Positions 9,528 through 18,831 of a stretch of DNA of 64,000 nucleotides are shown here, piece after piece. The position numbers and the translations under genes were made by a program. How positions within the stretch are numbered: position 1 is the first letter of the stretch; each line of letters begins with the position of its first letter. The stretch covers positions 1 to 64,000 of the forward strand of contig NZ_CATNVB010000008.1 of NCBI RefSeq assembly GCF_951230165.1, in the 5' to 3' direction. Below the pieces are notes generated by a model. That model did no database searches. It was not told the origin of the DNA and saw only the letters and a list, made by a program, of their open reading frames with translations. The stretch comes from Lentilactobacillus sp. Marseille-Q4993 (GTDB lineage Bacteria; Bacillota; Bacilli; Lactobacillales; Lactobacillaceae).

Positions 9528-10843
9528 TGCTTTCCACTTTAAGAAGTGCGTTTAAAGTCAAAGAGATCAGAAATAAGATTTTATTTACTCTTGGAGTTCT
9601 TATTGTTTTCCGTTTGGGTGCCTACATTACGGTTCCAGGAATCAATGCGAAAGCACTTCAGTCCGTCGCTTCATCTGGACTGGTAAGCATTTTGAATACC
9701 TTTAGTGGTGGTGGATTGACGAACTATTCCATCTTTGCGATGGGGGTTTCACCTTACATCACTGCTCAAATTATTATCCAATTGTTGCAAATGGACATCG
9801 TTCCAAAGTATGTTGAATGGAGCAAACAAGGAGAAGTTGGTAGACGTAAGTTAAACCAACACACTCGTTATTTAACGGTTTTTCTTGGATTTGCCCAATC
9901 AATCGGTATCACTGCAGGTTTTAATCAGTTGAGTAGTTTGAATCTTGTTCAACATCCTAACTTAAAAACCTTTGCTATGATTGGTATTATTCTGACTGGT
10001 GGTACTATGTTGACCACTTGGATGGGTGATATGATCACTGAAAAGGGGATTGGTAATGGTATCTCAATGATTATCTTTGCGGGTATTATTGCTCGCCTCC
10101 CTGTTGGTGTTCAACACTTGTATCAAACATACTTTGTCGGTGTGAATGGTAAGAATATGTGGCAACCAATTTTGTTTGCTCTTGCTGTTCTTATCATCGT
10201 ACTGATGATCGTCACTTTTGTAACATGGGTTCAACAAGCGGAACGTCGAGTTCCAATTCAATATACGAGGCGAGTATCTGGAGCATCAGATAGCAGTTAC
10301 CTTCCATTGAAAGTTAACGTTGCCGGTGTTATTCCAGTTATTTTCGCAAGTTCGTTTATTGCAACCCCACAAACAATTTTAATGGCATTCACAAACAACT
10401 ATTCACAAGACACATGGTATCAAGTGCTTTCTGATATTTTTAATATGCAGACTCCTACTGGTGCCACGTTGTACACTGTGTTAATTGTTATGTTCACTTT
10501 CTTCTATGCATTTGTTCAGGTTAACCCTGAAAAATTATCAGAGAATTTGCAAAAGCAAGGAAGTTACATTCCAGGCGTTTGGCCAGGACATGAAACTCAA
10601 ACATATGTGTCTAATTTATTGATGCGTTTGAGTACTGTTGGTTCAATCTTCCTTGGTGTGGTTGCCCTAATTCCATTAATTGCCCAAAACGTATGGAATC
10701 TTGATGAGTCTATCGGTTTAGGTGGTACAAGTTTACTTATCGTTGTTGGTGTTGCTATTGAAACCATCCGTCAGATCCGTGGATTAATGATGAAGCGGCA
10801 ATACGTTGGTTTCATTAAAGGAACTCACCCAACTACTGACTAG
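9527..10843 (+). CDS. secY: Protein translocase subunit SecY
   Basis: SecY (438 aa) is the channel of the Sec translocon in the cytoplasmic membrane. About ten membrane segments can be seen. Conserved parts include FRLGAYITVPGIN in helix 1, SIFAMGVSPYITAQIIIQLL, the cytoplasmic loop with RRVPIQYTRR and NPEKLSENLQKQGSYIPGVW. It overlaps rplO by one base, a coupling usual in this operon. SecE and SecG are not in the window. Confidence 0.97.
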   Translation: MLSTLRSAFKVKEIRNKILFTLGVLIVFRLGAYITVPGINAKALQSVASSGLVSILNTFSGGGLTNYSIFAMGVSPYITAQIIIQLLQMDIVPKYVEWSKQGEVGRRKLNQHTRYLTVFLGFAQSIGITAGFNQLSSLNLVQHPNLKTFAMIGIILTGGTMLTTWMGDMITEKGIGNGISMIIFAGIIARLPVGVQHLYQTYFVGVNGKNMWQPILFALAVLIIVLMIVTFVTWVQQAERRVPIQYTRRVSGASDSSYLPLKVNVAGVIPVIFASSFIATPQTILMAFTNNYSQDTWYQVLSDIFNMQTPTGATLYTVLIVMFTFFYAFVQVNPEKLSENLQKQGSYIPGVWPGHETQTYVSNLLMRLSTVGSIFLGVVALIPLIAQNVWNLDESIGLGGTSLLIVVGVAIETIRQIRGLMMKRQYVGFIKGTHPTTD

Positions 10844-10880
10844 AAGACGCAGTACCTAAATAATTTTTGGAGGAATTTTA

Positions 10881-11537
10881 ATGTCATTAAATTTGATTTT
10901 AATGGGACTACCTGGTGCAGGTAAAGGAACTCAAGCACAATACATTGTAGAAAAATTCAATATCCCTCACATTTCAACGGGAGATATGTTCAGAGAAGCC
11001 ATCTCTAATGAAACACCAATGGGACTTAAGGCAAAAGAGTTTACCGACAAAGGGAACTTGGTGCCTGACGAAGTTACCAACGGGATTGTTAAGGATAGGC
11101 TAGGTAAGGACGACACTGATAGTGGTTATCTCTTGGATGGATATCCAAGAACTCTCGACCAAGCTAACGCACTTGGGGAGATGAGTGATGAGCTTGATAA
11201 ACCGCTTGATGCTGTTATTTATATCGATGTTGATCCTAATATTTTGACTGATCGTCTGACAGGACGCTTCATTTGCAAAAAGTGTGGAGCAACTTATCAC
11301 AAGCTTTATCACATGCCAAAAGTTGAAGGCACTTGTGATGTTTGTGGCGGTCATGAATTTTTCCAGCGTGAGGACGATAAGCCTGAAGCTGTAAAGAATA
11401 GACTAGACGTCAATATCAAAATGAATACTCCATTGATTTCTTACTATAAAGAAAGAAACTTGCTGTACAACGTTGATGGAAATAAGAACATTGATGATGT
11501 TTGGCAAGAGGTTGATAAGGTTTTATCAAACCTATAG
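10881..11537 (+). CDS. adk: Adenylate kinase
   Basis: Adk (218 aa) interconverts ATP plus AMP with two ADP in the cytoplasm. The P-loop is [10 protein letters not shown] near residue 8, followed by STGDMFR for AMP binding and DGYPRT. The lid carries CKKCGATYH and CDVCGG, four cysteines that bind zinc as in Gram-positive long-type enzymes. GGAGG precedes the ATG. It sits between secY and infA as in other Firmicutes. Confidence 0.98.
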   Translation: MSLNLILMGLPGAGKGTQAQYIVEKFNIPHISTGDMFREAISNETPMGLKAKEFTDKGNLVPDEVTNGIVKDRLGKDDTDSGYLLDGYPRTLDQANALGEMSDELDKPLDAVIYIDVDPNILTDRLTGRFICKKCGATYHKLYHMPKVEGTCDVCGGHEFFQREDDKPEAVKNRLDVNIKMNTPLISYYKERNLLYNVDGNKNIDDVWQEVDKVLSNL

Positions 11538-11560
11538 TTTCTTAGGTAAGAATAATTAGA

Positions 11561-11589
11561 TTGAATTTTATACTCTCTTGTGGTACACT
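11561..11589 (+). promoter_or_regulatory. Internal promoter before infA
   Basis: TTGAAT (11561-11566) and TACACT (11584-11589) are separated by 17 bp, with a TGG just before the -10 element. It lies in the 113-nt gap between adk and infA and could boost infA-rpmJ-rpsM-rpsK-rpoA-rplQ separately from the long upstream transcript. Confidence 0.5.
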
Positions 11590-11650
11590 TTCGGGTGGCT
11601 ATCAATTGTAAGAGTTAATCAACCTAACTACACAGTTGGAGGTGTTTTTA

Positions 11651-11869
11651 TTGGCTAAAGATAATGTCATAGAAGTAGAAGGAAAAGTTGTTGAAACTTT
11701 GCCAAATGCCATGTTCCGAGTTGAATTGGAAAATGGTCATGAAATTTTGGCTCATGTTTCGGGGAAAATTCGGATGCATTACATTCGGATCCTACCTGGG
11801 GACAAAGTAACTGTTGAAATGTCGCCATACGACTTAAGTAAGGGAAGAATTACTTATCGGTTTAAATAA
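11651..11869 (+). CDS. infA: Translation initiation factor IF-1
   Basis: IF-1 (72 aa) occupies the ribosomal A site during initiation and supports IF-2 and IF-3. The whole protein is an S1-type OB fold: [20 protein letters not shown], then [20 protein letters not shown] and [17 protein letters not shown] at 11651 is taken as start because GGAGGTG precedes it by the correct distance and the length then matches the usual 72 residues; an in-frame TTG at 11636 overlaps the ribosome binding site. Confidence 0.97.
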   Translation: MAKDNVIEVEGKVVETLPNAMFRVELENGHEILAHVSGKIRMHYIRILPGDKVTVEMSPYDLSKGRITYRFK

Positions 11870-11903
11870 TTCTTTATCTTCATCTTTTTGAGGAGGATTA
11901 AAA

Positions 11904-12023
11904 ATGAAAGTAAGACCATCAGTAAAACCAATGTGCGAACATTGTCGTGTTATCAAGCGAAAAGGTCGAGTTATGATTATTTGCTCTGCTAACCCTAAGC
12001 ACAAACAACGTCAAGGTAAATAA
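11904..12023 (+). CDS. rpmJ: 50S ribosomal protein L36
   Basis: L36 is a tiny zinc-ribbon protein of the large subunit, here 39 aa. It begins [20 protein letters not shown] and continues with a third cysteine ([10 protein letters not shown]) and histidine, so this is the zinc-binding C+ form. GAGGAGG precedes the ATG at 11904. It lies between infA and rpsM as expected. Confidence 0.97.
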   Translation: MKVRPSVKPMCEHCRVIKRKGRVMIICSANPKHKQRQGK

Positions 12024-12043
12024 TAAATAGGAGGTGCTGTTAA

Positions 12044-12409
12044 ATGGCTCGTATTGCCGGAATCGATTTACCTCGTGATAAGCGAATCGTTATCGGTCTC
12101 ACATACATCTTTGGGATCGGTGATACAACTGCACAAGAGATTTTGAAAAAGTCAGGAGTTTCAGAGGACGTTCGTGTCCGTGATTTAACGCCTGATCAAG
12201 AGGACAAAATTCGTTCAGTTGTTGACGACTACAAAATCGAAGGTGACTTACGTCGTGAAGTAAGTATGAACATCAAACGCCTTCAAGAAATTGGCTCATA
12301 CCGTGGTATGCGTCACCGTCGTGGTTTGCCTGTTCGTGGCCAACACACAAAGAACAATGCCCGTACTCGTAAGGGTAAGAAGACTGCTATTGCAGGTAAG
12401 AAAAAATAA
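12044..12409 (+). CDS. rpsM: 30S ribosomal protein S13
   Basis: S13 (121 aa) lies in the head of the small subunit, touches the P-site tRNA and bridges to the 50S. It shows [20 protein letters not shown], the helix-two-turn-helix region, and the basic tail [27 protein letters not shown] precedes the ATG. Confidence 0.98.
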   Translation: MARIAGIDLPRDKRIVIGLTYIFGIGDTTAQEILKKSGVSEDVRVRDLTPDQEDKIRSVVDDYKIEGDLRREVSMNIKRLQEIGSYRGMRHRRGLPVRGQHTKNNARTRKGKKTAIAGKKK

Positions 12410-12435
12410 TTAGTTAAAGGAGGTCGTCTACTTTT

Positions 12436-12825
12436 ATGGTAAACAAAAAGACAAGTCGGAAGCGTCGTGTCAAAAAGAATATTGAATCTGGTGTGGCTCA
12501 TATCCACTCAACTTTCAATAATACTTTGGTCATGATTACCGACGTTCAAGGAAATGCTATTTCATGGTCATCAGCCGGTGCATTAGGTTTTCGTGGTAGT
12601 AGAAAGTCAACACCATTTGCTGCCCAAATGGCTGCTGAAGCTGCTGCTAAAGCATCAATGGAACATGGTATGAAGTCTGTTGAAGTTGCTGTTAAGGGAC
12701 CAGGTTCTGGTCGTGAAGCTGCTATTCGTGCACTTCAAGCAACTGGGTTAGAAGTTACAGCAATTAGAGATGTTACTCCTGTCCCTCACAATGGATCTCG
12801 TCCTCCAAAGCGTCGTCGAGTTTAG
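12436..12825 (+). CDS. rpsK: 30S ribosomal protein S11
   Basis: S11 (129 aa) is on the platform of the small subunit near the exit-site mRNA. Conserved parts are [39 protein letters not shown] and the C-terminal [26 protein letters not shown] precedes the ATG. A 97-nt spacer with no clear structure separates it from rpoA. Confidence 0.98.
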   Translation: MVNKKTSRKRRVKKNIESGVAHIHSTFNNTLVMITDVQGNAISWSSAGALGFRGSRKSTPFAAQMAAEAAAKASMEHGMKSVEVAVKGPGSGREAAIRALQATGLEVTAIRDVTPVPHNGSRPPKRRRV

Positions 12826-12922
12826 TGAATGGAATGCCCAATTAGCAAACTAGAATATGTACCCGCATATTTATTTTCAAGATTTACAGACTCACACGTT
12901 TTGAAAGGGGTTAATGATAAGA

Positions 12923-13873
12923 ATGATTGAATTTGAAAAGCCTAACATTCATAAGATTGAAGAAACAGATAACTACGGTGAAGTTGTAGTTGAACCATTG
13001 GAAAGAGGATATGGAACTACTCTTGGTAATTCACTAAGAAGAACTCTTCTATCTTCGCTTCCTGGTGCTGCAGTTACAAGTATCCAAATCGATGATGTGC
13101 TTCACGAATTCTCGACCATCAAAGGGGTTGTAGAAGATGTGACTCAAATCATTTTGAATGTTAAGAAAATCTCTTTGAAGTTGGAAGGACCTGACGACGA
13201 AGAGGAAAACTTAGAAATTGATGTTATCGGACCGGCTGAGGTTACCGCAGGTGATATTGTTGGTGATAGTGACGTAACTGTGTTAAATCCTGATTTGCAC
13301 ATTGCTACAGTCGCTGAAGGCACTGATTTTCATATGCGCTTAACCGCAAACAAAGGTCGTGGTTATGTTTCTGCTGTTGAGAACAAGAAACGTAGTAGTG
13401 ACATGCCAATCGGTGTACTTCCCGTCGATTCTATTTATACCCCAATCGAACGTGTCAACTATCAAGTTGAAAGTACCCGGGTAGGCCAAAGAGATGACTT
13501 TGATAAGTTGACTCTTGATGTCTGGACAGATGGATCAATTACCCCTAGTGAAGCTGTTAGTTTAGCAGCAAAAATTCTAACTGAGCACCTTGAGATGTTC
13601 ATTGACTTAACTGCTGAAGTTAAGAACACTGAAATCATGGTGGAAAAGGAAGAATCCCACAAGGAAAAGATGCTTGAAATGACAATCGAAGAGCTTGACC
13701 TTTCGGTTAGATCATACAATTGTCTCAAGCGGGCTGGTATTAACACTGTTCAGGAATTAACTGAGAAGAGTGAACCAGATATGATGAAGGTTAGAAATCT
13801 TGGCCGGAAGTCATTGGAAGAAGTCAAAGAGAAACTTGCAGCTCTTGGACTATCACTTCGTAAAGAAGACTAA
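12923..13873 (+). CDS. rpoA: RNA polymerase subunit alpha
   Basis: The alpha subunit (316 aa) dimerises to nucleate RNA polymerase assembly. The N-terminal domain starts [20 protein letters not shown] and contains [20 protein letters not shown]; the C-terminal domain (from about residue 240) has the DNA- and activator-binding [20 protein letters not shown] and [19 protein letters not shown] 12923 is preferred over ATG 12914, which is too close to the AAAGGGG site and would add three atypical residues. Confidence 0.97.
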   Translation: MIEFEKPNIHKIEETDNYGEVVVEPLERGYGTTLGNSLRRTLLSSLPGAAVTSIQIDDVLHEFSTIKGVVEDVTQIILNVKKISLKLEGPDDEEENLEIDVIGPAEVTAGDIVGDSDVTVLNPDLHIATVAEGTDFHMRLTANKGRGYVSAVENKKRSSDMPIGVLPVDSIYTPIERVNYQVESTRVGQRDDFDKLTLDVWTDGSITPSEAVSLAAKILTEHLEMFIDLTAEVKNTEIMVEKEESHKEKMLEMTIEELDLSVRSYNCLKRAGINTVQELTEKSEPDMMKVRNLGRKSLEEVKEKLAALGLSLRKED

Positions 13874-13901
13874 TTTTAGTTAAAAAGGAGGACAAACAAC
13901 T

Positions 13902-14285
13902 ATGCGTAATCGTAAATTACAACGTACAAGTGAACACCGTCGTTCATTGCTTCGTAACCTTACTACTGACTTGATTGTTCACGGTCAAATCATCACTACT
14001 GAAGCTAAGGCTAAGGAAGTTCGGTCAACTACTGACAAGATGATTTCACTTGGCAAACGTGGTGACTTACACGCTCGTCGTCAAGCTGCTGCTTACATCC
14101 GTGACGTTGTTGCAGATGTTAAGGAAGACGGAGACGATATCGAAGTAACAACCGCATTGCAAAAGTTATTCGGCGATTTAGCAACTAAGTATGCTGATCG
14201 TAATGGTGGATACACACGCATCTATAAGACTATGCCACGTCGTGGTGACGGTGCAGAAATGGTTATCCTTCAACTTGTTGACTAA
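13902..14285 (+). CDS. rplQ: 50S ribosomal protein L17
   Basis: L17 (127 aa) is near the tunnel exit. It begins [20 protein letters not shown] and ends with [20 protein letters not shown] before VILQLVD. The segment between holds the low-complexity [10 protein letters not shown] insertion typical of lactobacilli. AAAGGAGG precedes the ATG. It is the last gene of the long ribosomal operon. Confidence 0.98.
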   Translation: MRNRKLQRTSEHRRSLLRNLTTDLIVHGQIITTEAKAKEVRSTTDKMISLGKRGDLHARRQAAAYIRDVVADVKEDGDDIEVTTALQKLFGDLATKYADRNGGYTRIYKTMPRRGDGAEMVILQLVD

Positions 14286-14396
14286 TTTATTTTAGCCACG
14301 AACATAATTTCACGAGAATCACTCAGGTTTTTGGTATAGAACGTCATGATGGTGGATTTTTCCTAGTCTAGTTTGAATGTGGATTTTCCACGCGCC
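14286..14396 (+). ncRNA. Candidate L17 downstream element (3' UTR structure)
   Basis: A structured RNA named the L17 downstream element is described in Lactobacillales directly after rplQ. This 111-nt stretch is in exactly that position, is non-coding, and contains a clear hairpin (GTGGA 14379-14383, TCCAC 14387-14391). I cannot verify the family consensus by eye, so the identification rests on position plus folding potential. Confidence 0.45.
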
Positions 14397-14419
14397 AATT
14401 ACTTGTTAGTGATTTTTTT
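14397..14419 (+). terminator. Terminator of the ribosomal operon
   Basis: AATTACT (14397-14403) pairs with AGTGATT (14408-14414) around a 4-nt loop, with one G-U pair, and continues into seven Ts. The stem is weak, so some read-through into ecfA1 is plausible. Confidence 0.6.
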
Positions 14420-14456
14420 GTACATATATTTAAAATGAAGTCAGCGAGGTTGTATG

Positions 14457-15290
14457 ATGGATAACATTATTCGGGTGGATAATCTCACATTTGAATATCC
14501 AGAGCAAGAGCAGTTGTTCAAAAAGCTTTCGTTATCAATTGAGCGAGGCTCCTGGACAGCTATTATTGGTCAAAACGGTAGCGGAAAGAGTACATTAGCA
14601 AGACTGATTGATGGATTATTAGAGGCTGAAAGTGGGACTATTACTGTTGACGGTAAGGTCGTCAATGAGGATAATCTTGATTTTGTGAGAGAAAGTATTG
14701 GAATGGTTTTTCAAAATCCTGAAGATCAGTTTGTTGGAGCAACGGTAGAAGATGATGTCGCCTTTGGCTTGGAAAACAGACAAGTAAGTCGGCCTTCAAT
14801 GATTGAAACAGTTCAGAAAAGATTAAAGGACGTTGGAATGTGGGACTACCGTGAATCAGTTCCAGCTAATCTCTCGGGTGGTCAAAAACAAAGAGTAGCT
14901 ATTGCAGGGATTCTTGCCGTTAACCCTAAAATATTAATTCTTGATGAAGCTACAAGCATGCTTGATCCAAAAGGTAGGCAAGATGTTTTAAAGTTAGTTG
15001 CTGAACTAAAGGAGAAGAATAATTTAACTGTTATTTCAATTACCCATGATATTGATGAAGCAGCATTAGCTAGCCGAGTCTTAGTTTTGAACCGTGGCAA
15101 ACTGCTTGTGGATGATATTCCCTCGAATGTTTTTAACGACGAAGAGAAGTTAGTTGAGCTAGGACTAGACGCCCCCTTCACGACTAGGTTAGCTAACCGG
15201 TTGTCAGAAAGAAATGTTAGTATGCCAGACAAGTATTCGAATAAAGAGGAGCTAGTTCAATGGATAATGCAGTTGAATTCAAAGAGGTAA
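14457..15290 (+). CDS. ecfA1: ECF transporter ATPase EcfA1
   Basis: EcfA1 (277 aa) is one of two ATPases that power energy-coupling-factor vitamin transporters. Walker A is GQNGSGKSTLARL near residue 40, the signature is LSGGQKQRVAIAG and Walker B is ILILDEATSMLD, with the switch histidine in ITHD. ATG 14457 has GAGGT at better spacing than the ATG three bases upstream. It overlaps ecfA2 by 31 nt, so the pair should be co-translated. Confidence 0.96.
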   Translation: MDNIIRVDNLTFEYPEQEQLFKKLSLSIERGSWTAIIGQNGSGKSTLARLIDGLLEAESGTITVDGKVVNEDNLDFVRESIGMVFQNPEDQFVGATVEDDVAFGLENRQVSRPSMIETVQKRLKDVGMWDYRESVPANLSGGQKQRVAIAGILAVNPKILILDEATSMLDPKGRQDVLKLVAELKEKNNLTVISITHDIDEAALASRVLVLNRGKLLVDDIPSNVFNDEEKLVELGLDAPFTTRLANRLSERNVSMPDKYSNKEELVQWIMQLNSKR

Positions 15291-16120
15291 GCCATGTTTA
15301 TCAGGCCGATTCTCCAATGGCTGCCGATGCCTTATCAAACGTGAGTCTTAGCATTAAAGCAGGTTCTTTTACGGCGGTCATTGGCCACACTGGTAGTGGT
15401 AAGTCGACGTTAGTCCAACATATTAATGCCTTACTCAAACCGACCGCTGGCGAAGTTAAGGTCTTAGGAAAGGCTATTACGCCTGATACAAGCAATAAAA
15501 ATCTGAAGTCATTTAGAAAGCATATTGGAATGGTGTTTCAATTTCCTGAAAAGCAGTTATTCGAAGAAACCGTTTTGAAAGACGTGATGTTTGGACCGAA
15601 AAACTATGGTGAATCAGAGCAAAATGCTGAGTTATTAGCAAAAGAAGCATTGAATATGGTTAACTTACCGGCTGCAAATTTCAATAAATCACCCTTTGAT
15701 TTATCTGGTGGTCAGATGAGAAGAGTAGCGATTGCTGGAGTGCTTGCTATGAAACCGGAAATTTTAATCATGGACGAACCAACAGCCGGACTAGACCCAC
15801 GTGGCCATCACGAAATAATGAATCTTGCAAAACGGCTTAATGCTGAAGGGGTAACAATTATTCTTGTAACTCACCAGATGAATGATGTAACCAATTATGC
15901 AGATGATGTGTTGGTGATGGAACAGGGTAAACTGATAAAACATGATGGTCCACGAAAGGTATTCTCTGATCCAACATGGGTTGTTGACCATCAACTTAAT
16001 CTACCGGACAGTGCTAGTTTTGCCCTTGAACTGGCTAGCCAAGGATTCAACTTTAACGAATTACCGATGACAATCGATGAATTGGCGGATAGTATAGCGG
16101 GAGGATCCATGAATGAATAA
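15260..16120 (+). CDS. ecfA2: ECF transporter ATPase EcfA2
   Basis: EcfA2 (286 aa) forms the heterodimeric motor with EcfA1. Walker A is GHTGSGKSTLVQH, the signature is LSGGQMRRVAIAG, and Walker B with catalytic glutamate is ILIMDEPTAGLD, followed by the switch histidine in VTHQ. The Q-loop lies at FQFPEKQLFEETV. The first codons lie inside ecfA1 and the last eight bases overlap ecfT. Confidence 0.96.
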   Translation: MDNAVEFKEVSHVYQADSPMAADALSNVSLSIKAGSFTAVIGHTGSGKSTLVQHINALLKPTAGEVKVLGKAITPDTSNKNLKSFRKHIGMVFQFPEKQLFEETVLKDVMFGPKNYGESEQNAELLAKEALNMVNLPAANFNKSPFDLSGGQMRRVAIAGVLAMKPEILIMDEPTAGLDPRGHHEIMNLAKRLNAEGVTIILVTHQMNDVTNYADDVLVMEQGKLIKHDGPRKVFSDPTWVVDHQLNLPDSASFALELASQGFNFNELPMTIDELADSIAGGSMNE

Positions 16121-16907
16121 CTTTATTTTTGGAAGATACATTCCAGGTGAATCATTAATTCATAAAATGAGTCCTCAAGCAAAGTTACTTTTGTGTTTTG
16201 CGTTTGTGATTATTATTTTCTTTGCCAATAACTGGTTGACCTATGGGGTTCTTGCTCTTTCAATGATAATGATTGTTCTGCTGACTGGAATTTCCATCTT
16301 ATTTTTCATCAAGGGAATTCGACCATTAATTTGGTTAATTATTTTTACAGTAGTCATTCAGATTTTGTTTACTGAAAGCAGCAATCCCTGGTGGCAATGG
16401 GGACCATTGTCAATCTCTGCTCATAGTTTAATCACAGGTGGATATATTTTTATGAGATTTTTGCTGATTATCATGATTTCTACGGTATTAACTTTAACAA
16501 CAACCCCATTAGGAATAGCTGATGGAGTGCAGACGTTATTGAAACCGTTAAAGAAGCTTAGATTTCCAGTAGATACTTTAGCGCTCATGTTATCGATTGC
16601 TCTGAGATTTGTCCCGACTTTGATGGATGAGATGGAGTCGATTATGAATGCTCAGAGATCGCGAGGAGTAGATTTTGGCTCTGGTAGTATTAAACAGAGA
16701 ATTCAATCCGCAATTCCACTATTAGTACCACTATTTAGTGGGGCAATAACTCACGCAGAAAATCTGTCTACGGCAATGGATGCCAGAGGATTTGTCGATA
16801 GTGAGCACAGAACCAAATATCGTGTTTATGGTTGGAAAAAAATTGATGCACTTGCTGTGCTAGCTTTTGTTGCTATATTTGCTATCGTTTTACTGATCAG
16901 AAATTAA
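16113..16907 (+). CDS. ecfT: ECF transporter transmembrane subunit EcfT
   Basis: EcfT (264 aa) is the membrane scaffold that joins the ATPases to interchangeable substrate-binding S components. It starts MNNFIFGRYIPGESLIHKMS, a segment typical for the family, has about five to six hydrophobic helices, and shows coupling-helix motifs of the ARG type at NAQRSRGVDF and MDARGF. It overlaps ecfA2 and is followed by truA after 12 nt. Confidence 0.95.
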   Translation: MNNFIFGRYIPGESLIHKMSPQAKLLLCFAFVIIIFFANNWLTYGVLALSMIMIVLLTGISILFFIKGIRPLIWLIIFTVVIQILFTESSNPWWQWGPLSISAHSLITGGYIFMRFLLIIMISTVLTLTTTPLGIADGVQTLLKPLKKLRFPVDTLALMLSIALRFVPTLMDEMESIMNAQRSRGVDFGSGSIKQRIQSAIPLLVPLFSGAITHAENLSTAMDARGFVDSEHRTKYRVYGWKKIDALAVLAFVAIFAIVLLIRN

Positions 16908-16919
16908 TGAGGTGTAAAT

Positions 16920-17717
16920 ATTACTCGCTATAAATTAACATTTGCATATGACGGCACTTTGTTTAATGGGTTTCAAAGGCAACCTGGTAAACGGACGGTT
17001 GAAGGGGTTTTAACTGATAAGGTCAATTTGATGGCTAAGAACCCTGAAGAAAAAATTATTGTATATGGATCAGGCCGAACTGATTCGGGTGTTCATGCTT
17101 TAGCTCAGGTTGCTCATTTTGATTTTCCCTTTGAGTTACCCACTAATGCAGTGTATAAAGGATTGAATAGTATGTTGCCTCTTGATATGGAAATCTTAAA
17201 GGCTGAGAAAGTTGCCGATGATTTTCATGCAAGGTACGATGTCTCTGGGAAAAAATATCTGTATCGGCTTAGTTTGGGTGAGTTTGCAGATCCGTTTAAA
17301 CGTAACTATACAGGTCATTGGAAGTACCCCATTGATATTGATAAAGTAAATCGAGCGCTTGCTGATTTGATTGGTGAACATGATTTTTCAAGCTTTGTTG
17401 CTTCCGGTTCTACAGCTCGGTCGAATGTTAGAACGATTTATAATGCTCAGGCAAAATACATTCCTGAAGAGCGGGAAGTCCAAATTGAATTTTATGGTAA
17501 TGGCTTTTTATATAATATGGTTCGGATAATGGTAGGAGTAGTGGTCGAAATTGGTTCATCGTTTCGACCTGAAAACGATATTCCAAGACTGTTTGAGGTA
17601 GGGGATAGGGACCAGGCCAGACGAACAATGCCAGCATCTGGATTATATCTAAAGCATGTCTATTATATTGGTGAAGACAGCGAACACCCAACAAAGTTAC
17701 CAAAATATCAGCGATAA
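16920..17717 (+). CDS. truA: tRNA pseudouridine(38-40) synthase TruA, AUU start
   Basis: TruA isomerises uridines at positions 38-40 of tRNA anticodon arms. Read from ATT at 16920 the protein is 265 aa and begins (M)TRYKLTFAYDGTLFNGFQRQ, the conserved N-terminus; the catalytic Asp is in GSGRTDSGVHALAQV (about residue 55). Between the in-frame stop at 16908 and this motif there is no ATG, GTG or TTG. The next candidate, TTG 16959, lies inside the motif and would delete it. GAGGTG at 16909-16914 is correctly placed for the ATT. An AUU start is therefore the best reading. Confidence 0.9.
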   Translation: MTRYKLTFAYDGTLFNGFQRQPGKRTVEGVLTDKVNLMAKNPEEKIIVYGSGRTDSGVHALAQVAHFDFPFELPTNAVYKGLNSMLPLDMEILKAEKVADDFHARYDVSGKKYLYRLSLGEFADPFKRNYTGHWKYPIDIDKVNRALADLIGEHDFSSFVASGSTARSNVRTIYNAQAKYIPEEREVQIEFYGNGFLYNMVRIMVGVVVEIGSSFRPENDIPRLFEVGDRDQARRTMPASGLYLKHVYYIGEDSEHPTKLPKYQR

Positions 17718-17730
17718 TGCTTAAAATTTA

Positions 17731-17759
17731 TTGACTTTAGTCGGTATTATTTGTATTAT
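17731..17759 (+). promoter_or_regulatory. Promoter of rplM-rpsI
   Basis: TTGACT (17731-17736) and TATTAT (17754-17759) are 17 bp apart, a good match to the housekeeping consensus. A start near 17766 gives a leader of about 77 nt containing the paired element described next. Confidence 0.7.
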
Positions 17760-17770
17760 TGTAACTGGTA

Positions 17771-17820
17771 TTGTTTGCCCCACGATAAGCCCCGGAATCT
17801 TATTTGGTGTCGAACAAACA
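17771..17820 (+). ncRNA. L13-type ribosomal leader
   Basis: TGTTTG (17772-17777) pairs with CAAACA (17815-17820), and inside it ATAAG (17085 of the leader region, at 17785-17789) pairs with CTTAT (17799-17803) closing a GC-rich loop. L13 leaders of this size are known upstream of rplM in Firmicutes and are thought to mediate autogenous control. Assignment is by position and folding. Confidence 0.6.
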
Positions 17821-17842
17821 CAGAAACATGGAGGAAATTAAC

Positions 17843-18286
17843 GTGCGTACAACTTATATGGCAAAACCTGGTGAAGTAGATCGTAAATGGTACGTTATTG
17901 ACGCAACTGATGTTCCTTTGGGACGTCTCTCAACTGTAGTTGCATCTATTTTACGAGGAAAAAATAAGCCAACTTTCACCCCCAACGTAGATACTGGGGA
18001 TAACGTAATTGTAATTAATGCAAGTCAAGTAGCCTTAACTGGTAAGAAAGCTAGCGGTAAGATCTATTACCGTCACTCAAAATTCATCGGTGGTTTGAAG
18101 CAAAGAACAGCCGGCGATTTTCGTGAAAAAGATCCTGAGAAGTTGATTGAAACTTCAGTTAAGGGAATGCTTCCTCACAGTTCATTAGGTCACAAGATTG
18201 GTTTGAAGTTGCATGTCTATGCAGGTGCAGAACACAATCATGATGCTCAGAAACCAGAAGTTTTGGATATCACTAACCTAATTTAA
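17843..18286 (+). CDS. rplM: 50S ribosomal protein L13
   Basis: L13 (147 aa) is an early-binding large-subunit protein. It begins [20 protein letters not shown] and carries [20 protein letters not shown] and the signature [20 protein letters not shown]. The GTG at 17843 has GGAGG at good distance, and the length then matches the family; in-frame codons further upstream fall in the leader. Confidence 0.97.
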   Translation: MRTTYMAKPGEVDRKWYVIDATDVPLGRLSTVVASILRGKNKPTFTPNVDTGDNVIVINASQVALTGKKASGKIYYRHSKFIGGLKQRTAGDFREKDPEKLIETSVKGMLPHSSLGHKIGLKLHVYAGAEHNHDAQKPEVLDITNLI

Positions 18287-18299
18287 GGAGGAAATAGCA

Positions 18300-18692
18300 T
18301 TGGCTCAAGTACAATATCGCGGCACAGGCCGTCGTAAAGATTCAGTTGCTCGTGTACGTTTGGTACCAGGAACTGGTAAAATCGTAATGAATGATCGTCC
18401 TATTGAAGATTACATCCAAGCAGCTGATTTACGTGAAGTTGTTGTTCAACCATTCAACGTTACAGAAACTTTAGGTAACTATGATGTTTTGGTAAACGTT
18501 AATGGTGGTGGATATTCTGGACAAGCCGGAGCAACCCGTCATGGAATTGCCCGTGCATTGCTCGAAGTAGACCCAGATTTCCGTGGACCTTTGAAGCGCG
18601 CAGGTCTTTTGACTCGTGACGCTCGTATGAAGGAACGTAAGAAGCCAGGTCTTAAGAAAGCCCGTAAGGCATCACAATTCTCAAAGCGTTAA
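18300..18692 (+). CDS. rpsI: 30S ribosomal protein S9
   Basis: S9 (130 aa) reaches with its basic C-terminal tail to the P-site tRNA. It shows [20 protein letters not shown], the [20 protein letters not shown] core and the ending [11 protein letters not shown]. Start is TTG behind AAGGAGG, 13 nt after rplM; the two form a conserved pair. Confidence 0.98.
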   Translation: MAQVQYRGTGRRKDSVARVRLVPGTGKIVMNDRPIEDYIQAADLREVVVQPFNVTETLGNYDVLVNVNGGGYSGQAGATRHGIARALLEVDPDFRGPLKRAGLLTRDARMKERKKPGLKKARKASQFSKR

Positions 18693-18710
18693 TATTTATA
18701 TATTTTCGTC

Positions 18711-18740
18711 AAAAACACTTTCCTTGGAAGGTGTTTTTTT
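18711..18740 (+). terminator. Terminator after rpsI
   Basis: AACACTTTCC (18714-18723) pairs with GGAAGGTGTT (18726-18735) and is followed by a T tract to 18740. It separates the rplM-rpsI unit from the next gene. Confidence 0.85.
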
Positions 18741-18831
18741 AATTTTATTAAACTTTCTGCTTAGATTAGACAAACTACTTATTTCTGAGTGATAGATAGT
18801 ATATAATTATTCCAATTACGGAGGATTTGTA

